Positions 44,404-53,582 of a stretch of 64,000 bases of DNA are shown piece after piece. Where the stretch lies: NCBI RefSeq assembly GCF_020697055.1, contig NZ_JAJFBP010000008.1, forward strand, positions 1 to 64,000. The letters run 5' to 3'. Position numbers and translations under genes: made by a program. The first letter of the stretch is position 1, and the number at the start of each line of letters is the position of its first letter. A model generated the notes under the pieces. That model was given only the letters and a program-made list of their open reading frames with translations, made no database searches and was not told where the DNA came from. Origin of the DNA: Panacagrimonas sp. (GTDB taxonomy: Bacteria; Pseudomonadota; Gammaproteobacteria; Nevskiales; Nevskiaceae).

Positions 44404-45639
44404 TCAATTGCGCTTGAGCGCCGCGCCCGACAGGTCCCACATCGGCAGGAACACCGCGAGCGCGAGCAGCAGCACCACGCCGCCGACGACGATGATCAGC
44501 AGCGGCTCGATCAGCGATGCGAGGTTGTCGACGTCGGCCGCGACTTCGCGGTCGTAGTAGTCGGCGACCTCTTCCATCATCTCGTCGATGCGTCCGGTTT
44601 CCTCGCCGACGGACAGCATCTGCAGCACCAGCGGCGTGAACATGCCGCTGGCCGCGGCCGCGCGGCTCAGGTTCTCGCCGCGCTCCACCGCCTCGCGCAA
44701 CGTGCGCACCTTGTCGGCGACGACCTCGTTCTGCACCGCGCGACCGACCAGCACCAGGCCGTCCATCAGCGGCACGCCCGCGCGCACGATGATCGCGAAC
44801 GAACGTGCGAAACGCGCCAGCGTCGCGCGCAGCACGATCGAACCGAGCACTGGCAGGCGCAGCTTGAGGCGGTCGGTGAAGAGCCGGCCCTGCGGCGTGG
44901 CCAGCGCGCTGCGCCCCGCGAAGATCGCAAGGACCAGTCCGCCGAGCAGCAGGTACCAGTAGTTCACGGTGAAGTCCGACACCGCGATGATCACCTGCGT
45001 CGGCCACGGCAGCTGCGCGCCGAACGATTTGAACGCGCGCGCGAACTGCGGCACCACCATCGTCATGATCACGCCGATGGCGACCGCAACCGCCACCAGC
45101 ACGATCACCGGATAGCGCAGCGCCGCCGCGACCTTGGCGCGCGTGTTCGCATCGAACGCGAGGTAGTGGTAGAGGCGCAGAAAAGCCTCGTCGAGCTTGC
45201 CGGAGTTCTCGCCGACGCGGACCACGTTGACGAACAGCGGGCTGAACACCTTGGGATGCCGCGCCAGCGCCGAAGCCAGGTCGCGTCCCGCGCCCAGGCT
45301 CTGCACGACGTCCTCGAGGGTGCGCACCATCACCGGGTGGCGCGACGACTCGGCCAGCCCGCGCAGCGCGCGCACCAGCGGCACGCCGGACCTGGTCAGC
45401 GAATACATCTGGCGCGCGAACAGCATCAGGTCGGCGATGCCCGGATTGCGCGTGAAGATCTCGGTGCGCAGGAAGGCGGGCAGGGCGCCGCGCCCGGTGG
45501 CGACCCCGGCCTCGATGCGGATCGGGGTGACGCCGGTTCCGACGAGCTGCGCCGCGACCGCCGCGGCGTTTTCCGCGCGCACTTCGCCGCTGACCGGTCG
45601 TCCCTGGCGATCGCGTCCCTTGAAGCGGTAGAGGATCAC
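44404..45639 (-). CDS. mshG: Inner-membrane platform protein MshG (GspF/PilC family)
   Basis: The 411-residue protein has two GspF domains separated by membrane helices: FARQMYSLTRSGVPLVRALRG and the repeat FARSFAIIVRAGVPLMDGL, with helices near 165-185, 220-240 and at the C-terminus (LLIIVVGGVVLLLALAVF). It forms the platform that couples the MshE motor to pilus growth. A GTG start lies 13 bases after mshE. Confidence 0.93.
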   Translation of the reverse strand: MILYRFKGRDRQGRPVSGEVRAENAAAVAAQLVGTGVTPIRIEAGVATGRGALPAFLRTEIFTRNPGIADLMLFARQMYSLTRSGVPLVRALRGLAESSRHPVMVRTLEDVVQSLGAGRDLASALARHPKVFSPLFVNVVRVGENSGKLDEAFLRLYHYLAFDANTRAKVAAALRYPVIVLVAVAVAIGVIMTMVVPQFARAFKSFGAQLPWPTQVIIAVSDFTVNYWYLLLGGLVLAIFAGRSALATPQGRLFTDRLKLRLPVLGSIVLRATLARFARSFAIIVRAGVPLMDGLVLVGRAVQNEVVADKVRTLREAVERGENLSRAAAASGMFTPLVLQMLSVGEETGRIDEMMEEVADYYDREVAADVDNLASLIEPLLIIVVGGVVLLLALAVFLPMWDLSGAALKRN

Positions 45640-45652
45640 GTCGCAGGGTTCC

Positions 45653-47404
45653 TCAGGCCGTCGACGCCGCGTTGCCGAACAGCGGCGCCGGATCCTCGTC
45701 CGGCAGGCCGGTGACGCGGATGACCTCGGCCACCGTGGTGATGCCGCGCAGAACGTAGTCGACGCCGCACTGCGTCAACGTGCGAAAGCCGGTCTGCTTC
45801 GACGCCACGCGATCGAACTCGCGGAATTCGCCGCGTCGCAGCAGGTCGGCCAGCCCGCGGTCGATCTCGAGCAGCTCGTAGATGCCGACGCGTCCGCGAT
45901 AGCCGGTGTGATTGCAGTACTGGCAGCCCGCGCCGTGGCGCAGCTTGGCGTCGGCCACACGTCTGCCGGAACTCATGTCGAGCCATGCGCGCTCGCCCGG
46001 CGTCGGCGAATAGGGCTGCGCACAGCTGTCGCAGATGCGGCGCACCAGGCGCTGCGCGAGCACCGCGTTGAGCGCGGTGGCGACCATGTAGCCGGCCACG
46101 CCCATGTCGACGAGGCGATTGATCGTCGAGATCGCGTCGTTGGTGTGCAGCGTCGAGAGCACGAGGTGGCCGGTCATCGCGGCGCGCACGCCGATCTCGG
46201 CGGTCTCGGGGTCGCGCATTTCGCCGACCATGATGATGTCGGGGTCCTGGCGCAGCGCGGAACGCAACACACGCGAAAAACTCAGCTCGATCTTGGTGTG
46301 GATCTGCACCTGGTTGATGCGTGGCAGCCGGTATTCGACCGGGTCCTCGACGGTGATGATCTTGTGCTCGGGGACGTTGATCTCGTTGAGCGCGCCGTAC
46401 AGCGTCGTGGTCTTGCCCGAGCCGGTGGGACCGGTGACCAGCACCATGCCGTTGGGTCGGCGGATCAGGCGGCGGAAGCGCGCGAGGATGTCCTCGGGCA
46501 TTCCGGATTCCTCGAGCGACAGCAGGCCGGCCGACTGGTCGAGCAGGCGCATCACGATCGATTCGCCGTGCTGCACCGGCATCGTCGACAGGCGCACGTC
46601 CAGCCGCGTGTTCTTGACCTTGATGTTGAAGCGCCCGTCCTGCGGCAGGCGCTTCTCGGAGATGTCGAGGCCCGACATCAGCTTCAGGCGCGTCACCAGC
46701 GCCGAGGCGATGCGGGTCTCGTCGATGATCTGCTCGTGCAGGAAGCCGTCGATGCGCTGGCGCACGCGCAGCAGGTTTTCCTCGGGCTCGATGTGGATGT
46801 CGGAGGCGTGCACCTGCGAGGCGTCCTCGAACATCGAATGCAGCAGGCGCACCACCGGCGCATCGTCGGCGGCCGACGCGTCGGCGCCGGTGCCGATCTG
46901 CGTGAGGTCGAACTGGCCCTGGCTGATCTCCGCGCCGAGCTGTTCGGCCAGCGTGATGATCTCGTCGGTGCGTCGGTACACCGTGTCGATCGCCTGCTGC
47001 AGCTCCGACTCGCGCACCAGCGCCAGTTTGATCGGCCGGTTCAGCTGCGACCGCATGCTGTCGTAGGCCAGGATGTCGGTCGGATCGGCCATGCCGACCA
47101 CCAGCGCATCGCCGTCGTTGCGCAGCACGATCGCCTTGTGACGTCGCGCCTGGACCTCGGGCAGCAGGCGCACCGCCTCGGATTCGAACTGGAACTGGCG
47201 CAGGTCGATCACCGGCAGCAGCAGCTGCTCGGACAGCGCCCTGAGGATCTGCTCCTCGGTCAGGAGGTCGAGTTCGACCAAAATCCAGCCGAGCTGGCCG
47301 CCGCGCTGCTTCTGGATGTTGACGGCCTGTTGCAGCTGCTCGTTCGTGAGCAGCTTCTGCTCGACCAGCAGTTCGCCCAGGCGGAGCTTGCGACGCGGAT
47401 TCAA
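45653..47404 (-). CDS. mshE: Pilus assembly ATPase MshE with N-terminal c-di-GMP-binding motif
   Basis: This 583-residue GspE-type ATPase powers pilus extension. Residues 8-29 and 38-59 form two tandem motifs (RLGELLVEQKLLTNEQLQQA and LGWILVELDLLTEEQ) matching the MshEN domain, which binds c-di-GMP in Vibrio MshE. Walker A is GPTGSGKT at 325-332, then ITVEDPVEYRL, VGEMRDPETAEI and the zinc site CDSC...CQYC. The TTG start overlaps the mshN stop (TTGA); no ATG exists nearby. Pilus growth should therefore respond to c-di-GMP. Confidence 0.94.
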   Translation of the reverse strand: MNPRRKLRLGELLVEQKLLTNEQLQQAVNIQKQRGGQLGWILVELDLLTEEQILRALSEQLLLPVIDLRQFQFESEAVRLLPEVQARRHKAIVLRNDGDALVVGMADPTDILAYDSMRSQLNRPIKLALVRESELQQAIDTVYRRTDEIITLAEQLGAEISQGQFDLTQIGTGADASAADDAPVVRLLHSMFEDASQVHASDIHIEPEENLLRVRQRIDGFLHEQIIDETRIASALVTRLKLMSGLDISEKRLPQDGRFNIKVKNTRLDVRLSTMPVQHGESIVMRLLDQSAGLLSLEESGMPEDILARFRRLIRRPNGMVLVTGPTGSGKTTTLYGALNEINVPEHKIITVEDPVEYRLPRINQVQIHTKIELSFSRVLRSALRQDPDIIMVGEMRDPETAEIGVRAAMTGHLVLSTLHTNDAISTINRLVDMGVAGYMVATALNAVLAQRLVRRICDSCAQPYSPTPGERAWLDMSSGRRVADAKLRHGAGCQYCNHTGYRGRVGIYELLEIDRGLADLLRRGEFREFDRVASKQTGFRTLTQCGVDYVLRGITTVAEVIRVTGLPDEDPAPLFGNAASTA

Positions 47405-48294
47405 GGTGTCTCCAACGCGGTGACGCGATCCTGCGCGAAGGCGCGCAAGGACGGCGCCAGGCGATCGGATTGCAAGGCGCGACGATACGCGATGCGCGCG
47501 GGCTCGGGCCGCTGTTCGCGCTCGAGCGAGATGGCCAGGCCCACCCAGTGCGCAGGTTCGATCGGATCGCGCGTGGTCAGCGCCGCATAGGCCTCAGCGG
47601 CTTCGGCGTGGCGTCCGAGGCGTTGCAGCGCGGCGGCGCGCAAGGCTGCCGACTCCACGTCGCGTTCTGCGTCGGTCGCCGTCACGATCAGCAACGCCGT
47701 CGCCGGATCCTGGTCGGTCAACGCCTGGCGCGCGCGGTGTCGGCGCTCCACGGCGGGATCGATCGGGACGGGTTGCGCAGCCGGCGTGGCGATCGGTCGC
47801 GCAGCCGGTTCCGGCGCGGGGACGGGGACCGCTTTCGGCGACGCGGGTTCTGGCAAGGCTCTGGGCTGCGGCGGCTGCGCCCGCGTCTGTTCGCGCTCGA
47901 CGCGTTCGGCGTCGTCGAGCACCGCGGGCGCATCGATCGTCGCGACGGGCGCCGCTTCGAGCGAGGTCAGCCGCGAGGTGAGCTGCAGCTGCGGTGCGAT
48001 GGCCTCGGCCGGCGATTCGGTCTCGGCTTCGACCGGAGCGGGTGTCGGCGGCGTCGACGCCAGCACCGGCGCCGGTCGTGCCTGCGGCGGCGCAACCTGC
48101 GCGCCGCCGGGCCACCACCACCAGAGCCCCGCCGCGATCGCCAACATCACCAGCAGCAGCAGCGCGAGCTTGGATCGATCGAGGTCGGCGTTGGCGGCCT
48201 GCAACGGCTCGTTGAGGCGAACGCCCTGCAGTGATTCGGCACCGGGCGCCTGGCGCGCGGCCAGGTCGTCGAGCATGCGGTTGATCAGACTCAT
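47401..48294 (-). CDS. mshN: MSHA biogenesis protein MshN (TPR)
   Basis: The ATG at 48294 gives 297 residues beginning MSLINRMLDDLAAR, the typical MshN start. One helix (about 42-63, LLLLVMLAIAAGLWWWW) anchors it, followed by a long Pro/Ala/Glu-rich periplasmic linker and a C-terminal TPR-like region (ALRAAALQRLGRHAEAAEAY). It probably helps assemble the envelope complex. It sits between mshM and mshE, as in Vibrio. Confidence 0.87.
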   Translation of the reverse strand: MSLINRMLDDLAARQAPGAESLQGVRLNEPLQAANADLDRSKLALLLLVMLAIAAGLWWWWPGGAQVAPPQARPAPVLASTPPTPAPVEAETESPAEAIAPQLQLTSRLTSLEAAPVATIDAPAVLDDAERVEREQTRAQPPQPRALPEPASPKAVPVPAPEPAARPIATPAAQPVPIDPAVERRHRARQALTDQDPATALLIVTATDAERDVESAALRAAALQRLGRHAEAAEAYAALTTRDPIEPAHWVGLAISLEREQRPEPARIAYRRALQSDRLAPSLRAFAQDRVTALETP

Positions 48295-48301
48295 CGGCGA
48301 C

Positions 48302-49237
48302 TCAGGCGACGTAGCGCAGCAGCAGCGCCAGACCCGCGCCCGCGCCGAGGGCGGCGGCCAGCCACCCCGGATGCTCGCGCAGCAGCGCCGCCGGCCACTG
48401 CCACAAGGGCAGGCGCGCGGACTCGGTGTCGGCGATCGCCGCCAGCGCGTGCGCGCGGCCCACGCGCGGCGCGCCGGGTCCATAGGCCGCGAGCAGCGAC
48501 TTGTGGCACAGCATGTTGATCGTGCGCGGCACGCCGCGGCTGGCGCGATAAAGCAGGTCCAGCGCGTCGTCGGCGAACAGCTCGGGCGCACCGCCGGCCA
48601 CCGTCAGTCGATGCGCCACGTAGCCGCCGAACTGCGCGTGTGACAGCGCGCCGAGGCGATGACTGAAGCCGATGCGCTGGCGCAGCTGGCGCAGCTCGGG
48701 TCGCGCCAGGCGCTGATCGAGCTCGGGCTGGCCGAACAGCACGACCTGCAGCAGCTTGTCGCGCTCGGTCTCGAGGTTGGTGAGCAGGCGCACGACCTCC
48801 AGCGCCTCGTCGGGCAGGGCCTGCGCCTCGTCGACCACCAGCACCGTGCGCGCGCCGGTCCTGGCGACCTTGAGCAGGCGGCGCTGGATCGTGCCGAGCA
48901 GCAGTTCGGGCTCGCGCTCGCGCACGGTTCGCGGCAGGCAGCCGAGTTCCTCGGCGACCATCGTGATCAGCGCGGCACGCGAACCGGCCGGGTGCGGCAG
49001 GTACGCCGTGACCCATCGGGATTCGCCTTCCTCGCCCAGCGCGCGCAGCAGGCGCCGGCACAGCGTGGTCTTGCCCAGTCCGATCTCGCCGGTGATCTTG
49101 AGGAAGCCTTCGCCGGCGCGCAGCGCCACCAGCAGCGTATTGAGCGCGGCCTGGTGCGAGGCCTGGGCGAAGAAGAAATCGGTGTCGGGCGTCAGGCCGA
49201 AGGGCGCCGCACGCAGACCGAAGTGCTCCTGGTACAC
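48302..49237 (-). CDS. mshM: MSHA biogenesis ATPase MshM (ExeA/GspA-like)
   Basis: The 311-residue AAA ATPase starts at a GTG with YQEHFGLRAAPFGLTPD, the classic ExeA/MshM beginning. Walker A is GEIGLGKT at 50-57 and Walker B is VLVVDEAQAL. A single C-terminal helix (WLAAALGAGAGLALLLRYV) anchors it to the membrane. The ExeA family helps insert secretins into the outer membrane; the neighbouring gene encodes the secretin MshL. Confidence 0.92.
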   Translation of the reverse strand: MYQEHFGLRAAPFGLTPDTDFFFAQASHQAALNTLLVALRAGEGFLKITGEIGLGKTTLCRRLLRALGEEGESRWVTAYLPHPAGSRAALITMVAEELGCLPRTVREREPELLLGTIQRRLLKVARTGARTVLVVDEAQALPDEALEVVRLLTNLETERDKLLQVVLFGQPELDQRLARPELRQLRQRIGFSHRLGALSHAQFGGYVAHRLTVAGGAPELFADDALDLLYRASRGVPRTINMLCHKSLLAAYGPGAPRVGRAHALAAIADTESARLPLWQWPAALLREHPGWLAAALGAGAGLALLLRYVA

Positions 49238-49253
49238 GGCACGCGATCGCCGA

Positions 49254-50924
49254 TCAGGGAATCTTCATCGGCTCGGGCGGCGGCGTCAGGTGATCGTTGG
49301 GATCCCAGGACGCCGGCGTGTCCAGGCCGACCGCGAGCGGACGCAGCAGGATCACCAGCTCGCTCTTGAGCTGGCCCTTGCGCTGCTGCTTGAACAGATT
49401 GCCGATCAGCGGAATGCTCGACAGCCCCGGCAGACCGAAATCCTCGTTGCGATTGCGCTGCTCCATCAGGCCGCCGATCACGACCACCTGGCCGCTGCGC
49501 GCGCGCACGATGCTGTCGGTCTCGCGAACGCGCGACAGCGCCAGCGGCAGCACCTGGTTCTGGTTCTGGATCGTGATGGTCTTGGTCTGGTCCTGCACCT
49601 CGCTGACGATCGGGTGCACGTGCAGCACGATGTTCGAGGCCTGGTCGATCTGCGGCGTCACGTCCAGCGAGATGCCCGAGAAGAACGGCGTGAGCTCGAC
49701 GTCCTGGCTGGTGCTGGTCGACGCGCCGGTGGTGGTGTTGCTGTCGATGCCGGTGACGAAGAACTCGTCCGAGCCGACCTTGATGATCGCCTTCTGGTTG
49801 TTCAGCGTGGCCACGCGCGGCGACGAGAGCACCTGCACGTCGCCCTGCGCGCGCAGCAGTTCGATCACGGCGCTGAAGTCGTTGGCGGTCACCGTGGCGA
49901 CGAAGCCGCCGCCGATGGCGCTGGTGACGGTGCTGCGCGTGATCCCGCCCAGGTTGCCGGGCAGCACGTTCAGCGCCGTTCCCGATTGCGGCGTGTTGCC
50001 GTTCTCGAACACGTCGGCGCCGCCCACGACGCCGGCACCGAAGGTGTGGCCGTTGTCGGTGGCGATGCCCGCCCAGTTGACGCCGGCCTGGAACGCATCG
50101 TTGAGCGTGACCTCGAGGATCTTGGCTTCGAGGATCACCTGCCGGTCCATGCTCGACTGCAGGCCGTTCAGATAATCGGCGATCGAACGCAGCTCGCCGG
50201 GCATCGCGCGCGCCACCACCAGACCCGACTCGCGATTGATCACGATCGTGCGGCCTTCGGTGGGAGGCACGAGCACCTTGAGCGTGCGGTCGAGCTCGCT
50301 CCAGAAATCGGACACGGTCAGCGTCTCGATGCCGCTGGCGATGACGGTCTCGCGGCTGCTGTCGGTGTCGCCGGACTCGTTGAAGCTGTTGCCGCCGCGC
50401 GCGCCCGGATCCTGCGAGTCGGTGAGCTGTCCCGAGCTCACGCGCGTGTTCGAGCGGCCCTGTCGGCGCAGGTTCAGGTAGTTCACCTGGAACACCCGGG
50501 TGGCCAGGTGCGCGCCGAGCACGACAAAGCCGTACGGCGTGCTCTTGTACTCGTAGCCGTAGGCCTCCTGCACCGCCTGCATCACCTGCGGCACCGTCAC
50601 GTTCTTCAGATCGAGCGTGATCTCGCCGGCGACCTCGGGCTGCACCACCATGTTGTACGGCGTGCCGTCGACCAGGCTCATGAAGAAGCCGCGTGCCGGC
50701 GCCTCGTGCACGTTGATGTCGAAACGCGCTTCGGCAGCGCGCTCGGCCGGCGCGATGTCGGGCGGACGCGGGGCAGGGATCAGCGCCGCCGCGACGTCCG
50801 GCGGCACCGCCACGGGTTCGGCGGACCTGGGCGAGGCCGGCTGCGTCGAGCAGGCCGCGAGCAGGACGCAGGCGAGTCCCATCGCAAATGCCGCTGCTGC
50901 GCGCGTGCAGACGCCTCCCGCCAT
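49254..50924 (-). CDS. mshL: Outer-membrane secretin MshL
   Basis: The 556-residue secretin forms the pilus exit channel. A lipoprotein signal ends LLAACS with Cys25. After an N-terminal secretin/TonB short domain (DINVHEAPARGFFMSLVDGTPYN) and an N1-like domain, the C-terminal secretin region has VLSSPRVATLNNQKAIIKVG and SELVILLRP. It starts five bases after mshK. Confidence 0.93.
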   Translation of the reverse strand: MAGGVCTRAAAAFAMGLACVLLAACSTQPASPRSAEPVAVPPDVAAALIPAPRPPDIAPAERAAEARFDINVHEAPARGFFMSLVDGTPYNMVVQPEVAGEITLDLKNVTVPQVMQAVQEAYGYEYKSTPYGFVVLGAHLATRVFQVNYLNLRRQGRSNTRVSSGQLTDSQDPGARGGNSFNESGDTDSSRETVIASGIETLTVSDFWSELDRTLKVLVPPTEGRTIVINRESGLVVARAMPGELRSIADYLNGLQSSMDRQVILEAKILEVTLNDAFQAGVNWAGIATDNGHTFGAGVVGGADVFENGNTPQSGTALNVLPGNLGGITRSTVTSAIGGGFVATVTANDFSAVIELLRAQGDVQVLSSPRVATLNNQKAIIKVGSDEFFVTGIDSNTTTGASTSTSQDVELTPFFSGISLDVTPQIDQASNIVLHVHPIVSEVQDQTKTITIQNQNQVLPLALSRVRETDSIVRARSGQVVVIGGLMEQRNRNEDFGLPGLSSIPLIGNLFKQQRKGQLKSELVILLRPLAVGLDTPASWDPNDHLTPPPEPMKIP

Positions 50925-50929
50925 GCTCT

Positions 50930-51310
50930 CTATCTCCCCGTCGGCGTCTTGGCCGTGATCGATTTGCCGGCCGGCAGCGGCAGCTGCAACCGGATGCGAC
51001 GACCTTCGTGTTCGATCGACGCCCCCCCGGCGTCGACCGCCACCAGTCGTGCGCCGTCAATCCTAGCGCCCAGTGCGACGCTGCGCCCGTTGATCACGGC
51101 CACGCGGCGATCGCCGGAGATCAGCGTCGAGGTCAGCGTCCAGCGCGGCGTCTCGATGTGTTTGGCAACCGTGGCGTCCGACGCGATGCCGGCCGACGGG
51201 CGATCGAGCGGCGTCGGCTGCGTGGGATCGCCGTATTCGAGCGGCCCGGCCATCGCGCCGGACATCAAGAGCAGCGCCGCGACCAGGATCGGGACGAGCG
51301 GCCTAGACAC
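50930..51310 (-). CDS. mshK: MSHA biogenesis protein MshK (pilotin-like/GspC-like)
   Basis: The 126-residue exported protein has a signal peptide (cleavage near AMAGP), the DPTQPTPL motif shared by MshK and PilP-type proteins, and a beta domain with WTLTSTLISGDRRVAVINGR. It probably links the inner-membrane complex to the secretin. A GTG start overlaps the end of mshJ by eight bases. Confidence 0.83.
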   Translation of the reverse strand: MSRPLVPILVAALLLMSGAMAGPLEYGDPTQPTPLDRPSAGIASDATVAKHIETPRWTLTSTLISGDRRVAVINGRSVALGARIDGARLVAVDAGGASIEHEGRRIRLQLPLPAGKSITAKTPTGR

Positions 51311-51956
51311 CGATCCAGGCCTCTTCCTGTCCCAGCGTGTAGGCCGTGAGCTTCACGCGCAGCCGCGGGTATGCGGTCACGTCGAGTTCGAGCGTCTGCC
51401 AGTAGAAACGCCACTGCAGCTGATCGAGCGCGCGCAGATAGGCGAGCAGGTCCAGATAGGTGCCGTCCAATTCGATTTCGACACCGTGACGGAAGATCTG
51501 GCTCGGCAGCGCTTCGCCCGGCACCAGCGAGGCCAGGGGTTCGGCCGGCAGGCTGCGCAGCGCGACCAGGTCGAGCGGCTTGCTCCGATCCAGCACCTGG
51601 TCGAGCACCTGCACCATCTGCTCCGGTGCGATCAGCGCGCTCGTGAGGCCGCCGAGCTGGCCGTCCAGATCGGCGATGCCGCTGCGCTCCTGCTGGACCT
51701 GCGCCCGCAGCGCGGCGTTGGGATCGGTGCCGCGCTGCACGGCCAGTTCGGCGACGGCGCGATCGAGCCGGTCGACCTCGGTGCGCAGCGAAACGACCTC
51801 CGGTTGCATGCGCTGGTGTGATCGATCCACCGGCCGCATCAGCACGGTGTCCCACAGCACCGCGATCACGATCAGCGCCGCGAGCAGCACGAGGACCCGC
51901 TCGCGCAACGACAGCGCATCGATCCGGTCGAGCAGGTCGCTCCACCAGAGCCTCAT
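51303..51956 (-). CDS. mshJ: MSHA biogenesis protein MshJ (GspM/PilO-like)
   Basis: The 217-residue protein has one N-terminal helix (RVLVLLAALIVIAVLWD), a coiled coil (about 50-95) and a ferredoxin-like C-terminal domain (LDGTYLDLLAYLRALDQL), matching MshJ/GspM/PilO architecture. It would pair with the MshI proteins in the inner-membrane alignment complex. It lies 31 bases from the next gene upstream. Confidence 0.87.
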   Translation of the reverse strand: MRLWWSDLLDRIDALSLRERVLVLLAALIVIAVLWDTVLMRPVDRSHQRMQPEVVSLRTEVDRLDRAVAELAVQRGTDPNAALRAQVQQERSGIADLDGQLGGLTSALIAPEQMVQVLDQVLDRSKPLDLVALRSLPAEPLASLVPGEALPSQIFRHGVEIELDGTYLDLLAYLRALDQLQWRFYWQTLELDVTAYPRLRVKLTAYTLGQEEAWIGV

Positions 51957-51987
51957 CGCGCGCCTCCCGCGCTCAAACGGAAGGCTG

Positions 51988-52596
51988 TCATGGCAGATCC
52001 GTCCCCGCGCGCGTGTGCAGCTCGAAGCTCAGCTGCGTGCCGTCGGGCGCGCGCTCCAGTCGGACATCGCCGAAGCGTGCGCCCGGAAAGCCTTGGCCGC
52101 CGGCGAGGCGCTCGAGGAAACGCGGCAGCAGGTCCTCGCGCGAGGTCTCGCCGCGCAGCGAAATCTCGCGACCGCCCTCCATCAGACCGATGTGTGTGAG
52201 CCACACGCCGGCCAGGCGCCGATCGGCGAGCGCATCGAGCTGCGGCACGAAGCCCGCCGTGCTGCCGAGTTCGCCGCGCGCCAGCACACGCAGCACGCTC
52301 TCCTTCTGCGCGCGTTCGTTCTGCAGCCGCTGGAGCTCGGCCTCGAGCTGCTGGCTCTGTCCGCTCTCGGACTGCGTCGCGGTCAGGACCTGCAGGCGGG
52401 CGTTGGCCTGGTCGCGCTTGCTCACGAGAATGGCGTGCTCGCGCGCCAGGCCGCGTTCGCTCCACAGCGTCAATCCGTAGACCACGCCGAGCGCCACCGC
52501 CCAGATCGCACAGATGCGCAGCACGATCTGCGACGAGAACAGCGCGCGCTGCTTGCGAAAGATCGGCTGATGCAGGTTGATCTGCTGGTTCATCAT
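51988..52596 (-). CDS. PilN-like alignment protein (MshI2-type)
   Basis: The ATG at 52596 (tandem ATG-ATG) gives 202 residues: a short cytosolic NQQINLHQPIFRKQ start, which is a PilN/MshI signature for binding the actin-like partner, one helix (IVLRICAIWAVALGVVYGL), a coiled coil and a C-terminal beta-alpha domain (REISLRGETS). In MSHA loci with two mshI-like genes this is the second. It begins five bases after mshI. Confidence 0.86.
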   Translation of the reverse strand: MMNQQINLHQPIFRKQRALFSSQIVLRICAIWAVALGVVYGLTLWSERGLAREHAILVSKRDQANARLQVLTATQSESGQSQQLEAELQRLQNERAQKESVLRVLARGELGSTAGFVPQLDALADRRLAGVWLTHIGLMEGGREISLRGETSREDLLPRFLERLAGGQGFPGARFGDVRLERAPDGTQLSFELHTRAGTDLP

Positions 52597-52601
52597 GGCC
52601 G

Positions 52602-53582
52602 TCAGAGCGTCGTGGTCTCGGTGCGCAGCGCCGCGCCGACCGCCAGCAGGCACATCGCCTGGCGCTCCGGCGGCACCCTGATCCCGCCGGGCATCAGCGT
52701 GTCGAGATCCAGCCCGCGCACGGGCAGGCCGGTGCTCTCGGCCAGGCCTTCGCGCAGGCCGTGCACCAGCCGCGCGGCGGGCGTGAGCACGATCGACGAA
52801 GGCGTCAGCGCCTGGAAACGGCTCTCGCAGTATTCCAGCGAGCGGTAGACCTCTTCGGTGAGCATCTCCAGCAGCCGCGCGAGTTCGTCGTCGTCGCCGG
52901 CGCGCGCCACCGCGCTGGACAGCGCCTGCTGGCCGATCGCGATGCGACGCGACAGGTAGAGCGTCGAATTGCGTGTCACCACGATCAGCGTGTGGTCCTG
53001 CTCGAGATGCAGCACCACGAGGCCGTCGCGATCCTCGGGCATCAGCGCCGTCAGGTTGCGCAGCGCGAGCTCGGCGATGTCGACCGCCGCGACCTGGCAG
53101 CCGCCGCGGGTGAGCAGCGCCACCTTCTGCGCGATCAGCGGCGAGCGCGCCGCCACCACGCACAGCGTGCGCGGCTTGGCTTCGCCGTGGCTGATCTGCT
53201 GGGGCATGTCGAACACGTCGATGGTGGCGTCGTCGAGCGGCATGTCCACCAGGTCGTGGATGCGCCAACGCACCGCCTCGCGCAGCTCGGAGGCGGGAAC
53301 GTCCGGCGTATCGACCAGCAGCAGCTGGTATTCGCTGGGACCCAGCACGCAATGGAAATGCCCGGAATCGGTGCCCAATCCGCCGATCAGTCCGCGCAGG
53401 ATGTACGCGGGCTCCGCCGCCCGCGGCACCGGGCGGTAATCGCAGGCGGTCAGTCGCGGGACGCCGTTGGCGCGAACCACGCGCGCCAGCGCGATGCCGT
53501 CCGGCGACAGCCACAGACCGATCGACCCGGTCTCGGCCGGTTCGCGCCGCAGCAGGCTCAGGAAGGCGCGCTTGGGATTCAA
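52602..53582 (-). CDS. mshI: Actin-like pilus protein MshI (PilM/GspL cytoplasmic type)
   Basis: The 326-residue protein has the PilM/MshI actin-like fold: IGLWLSPDGIALARVV at the start, FHCVLGPSEYQLLLVDTPDVP and VVLHLEQDHTLIVV in the middle, and SLEYCESRFQ near the end. It lacks a transmembrane helix and should sit under the membrane, bound to the next gene product. The TTG start overlaps the stop of the GGDEF/EAL gene (TTGA); no other start is available nearby. Confidence 0.85.
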   Translation of the reverse strand: MNPKRAFLSLLRREPAETGSIGLWLSPDGIALARVVRANGVPRLTACDYRPVPRAAEPAYILRGLIGGLGTDSGHFHCVLGPSEYQLLLVDTPDVPASELREAVRWRIHDLVDMPLDDATIDVFDMPQQISHGEAKPRTLCVVAARSPLIAQKVALLTRGGCQVAAVDIAELALRNLTALMPEDRDGLVVLHLEQDHTLIVVTRNSTLYLSRRIAIGQQALSSAVARAGDDDELARLLEMLTEEVYRSLEYCESRFQALTPSSIVLTPAARLVHGLREGLAESTGLPVRGLDLDTLMPGGIRVPPERQAMCLLAVGAALRTETTTL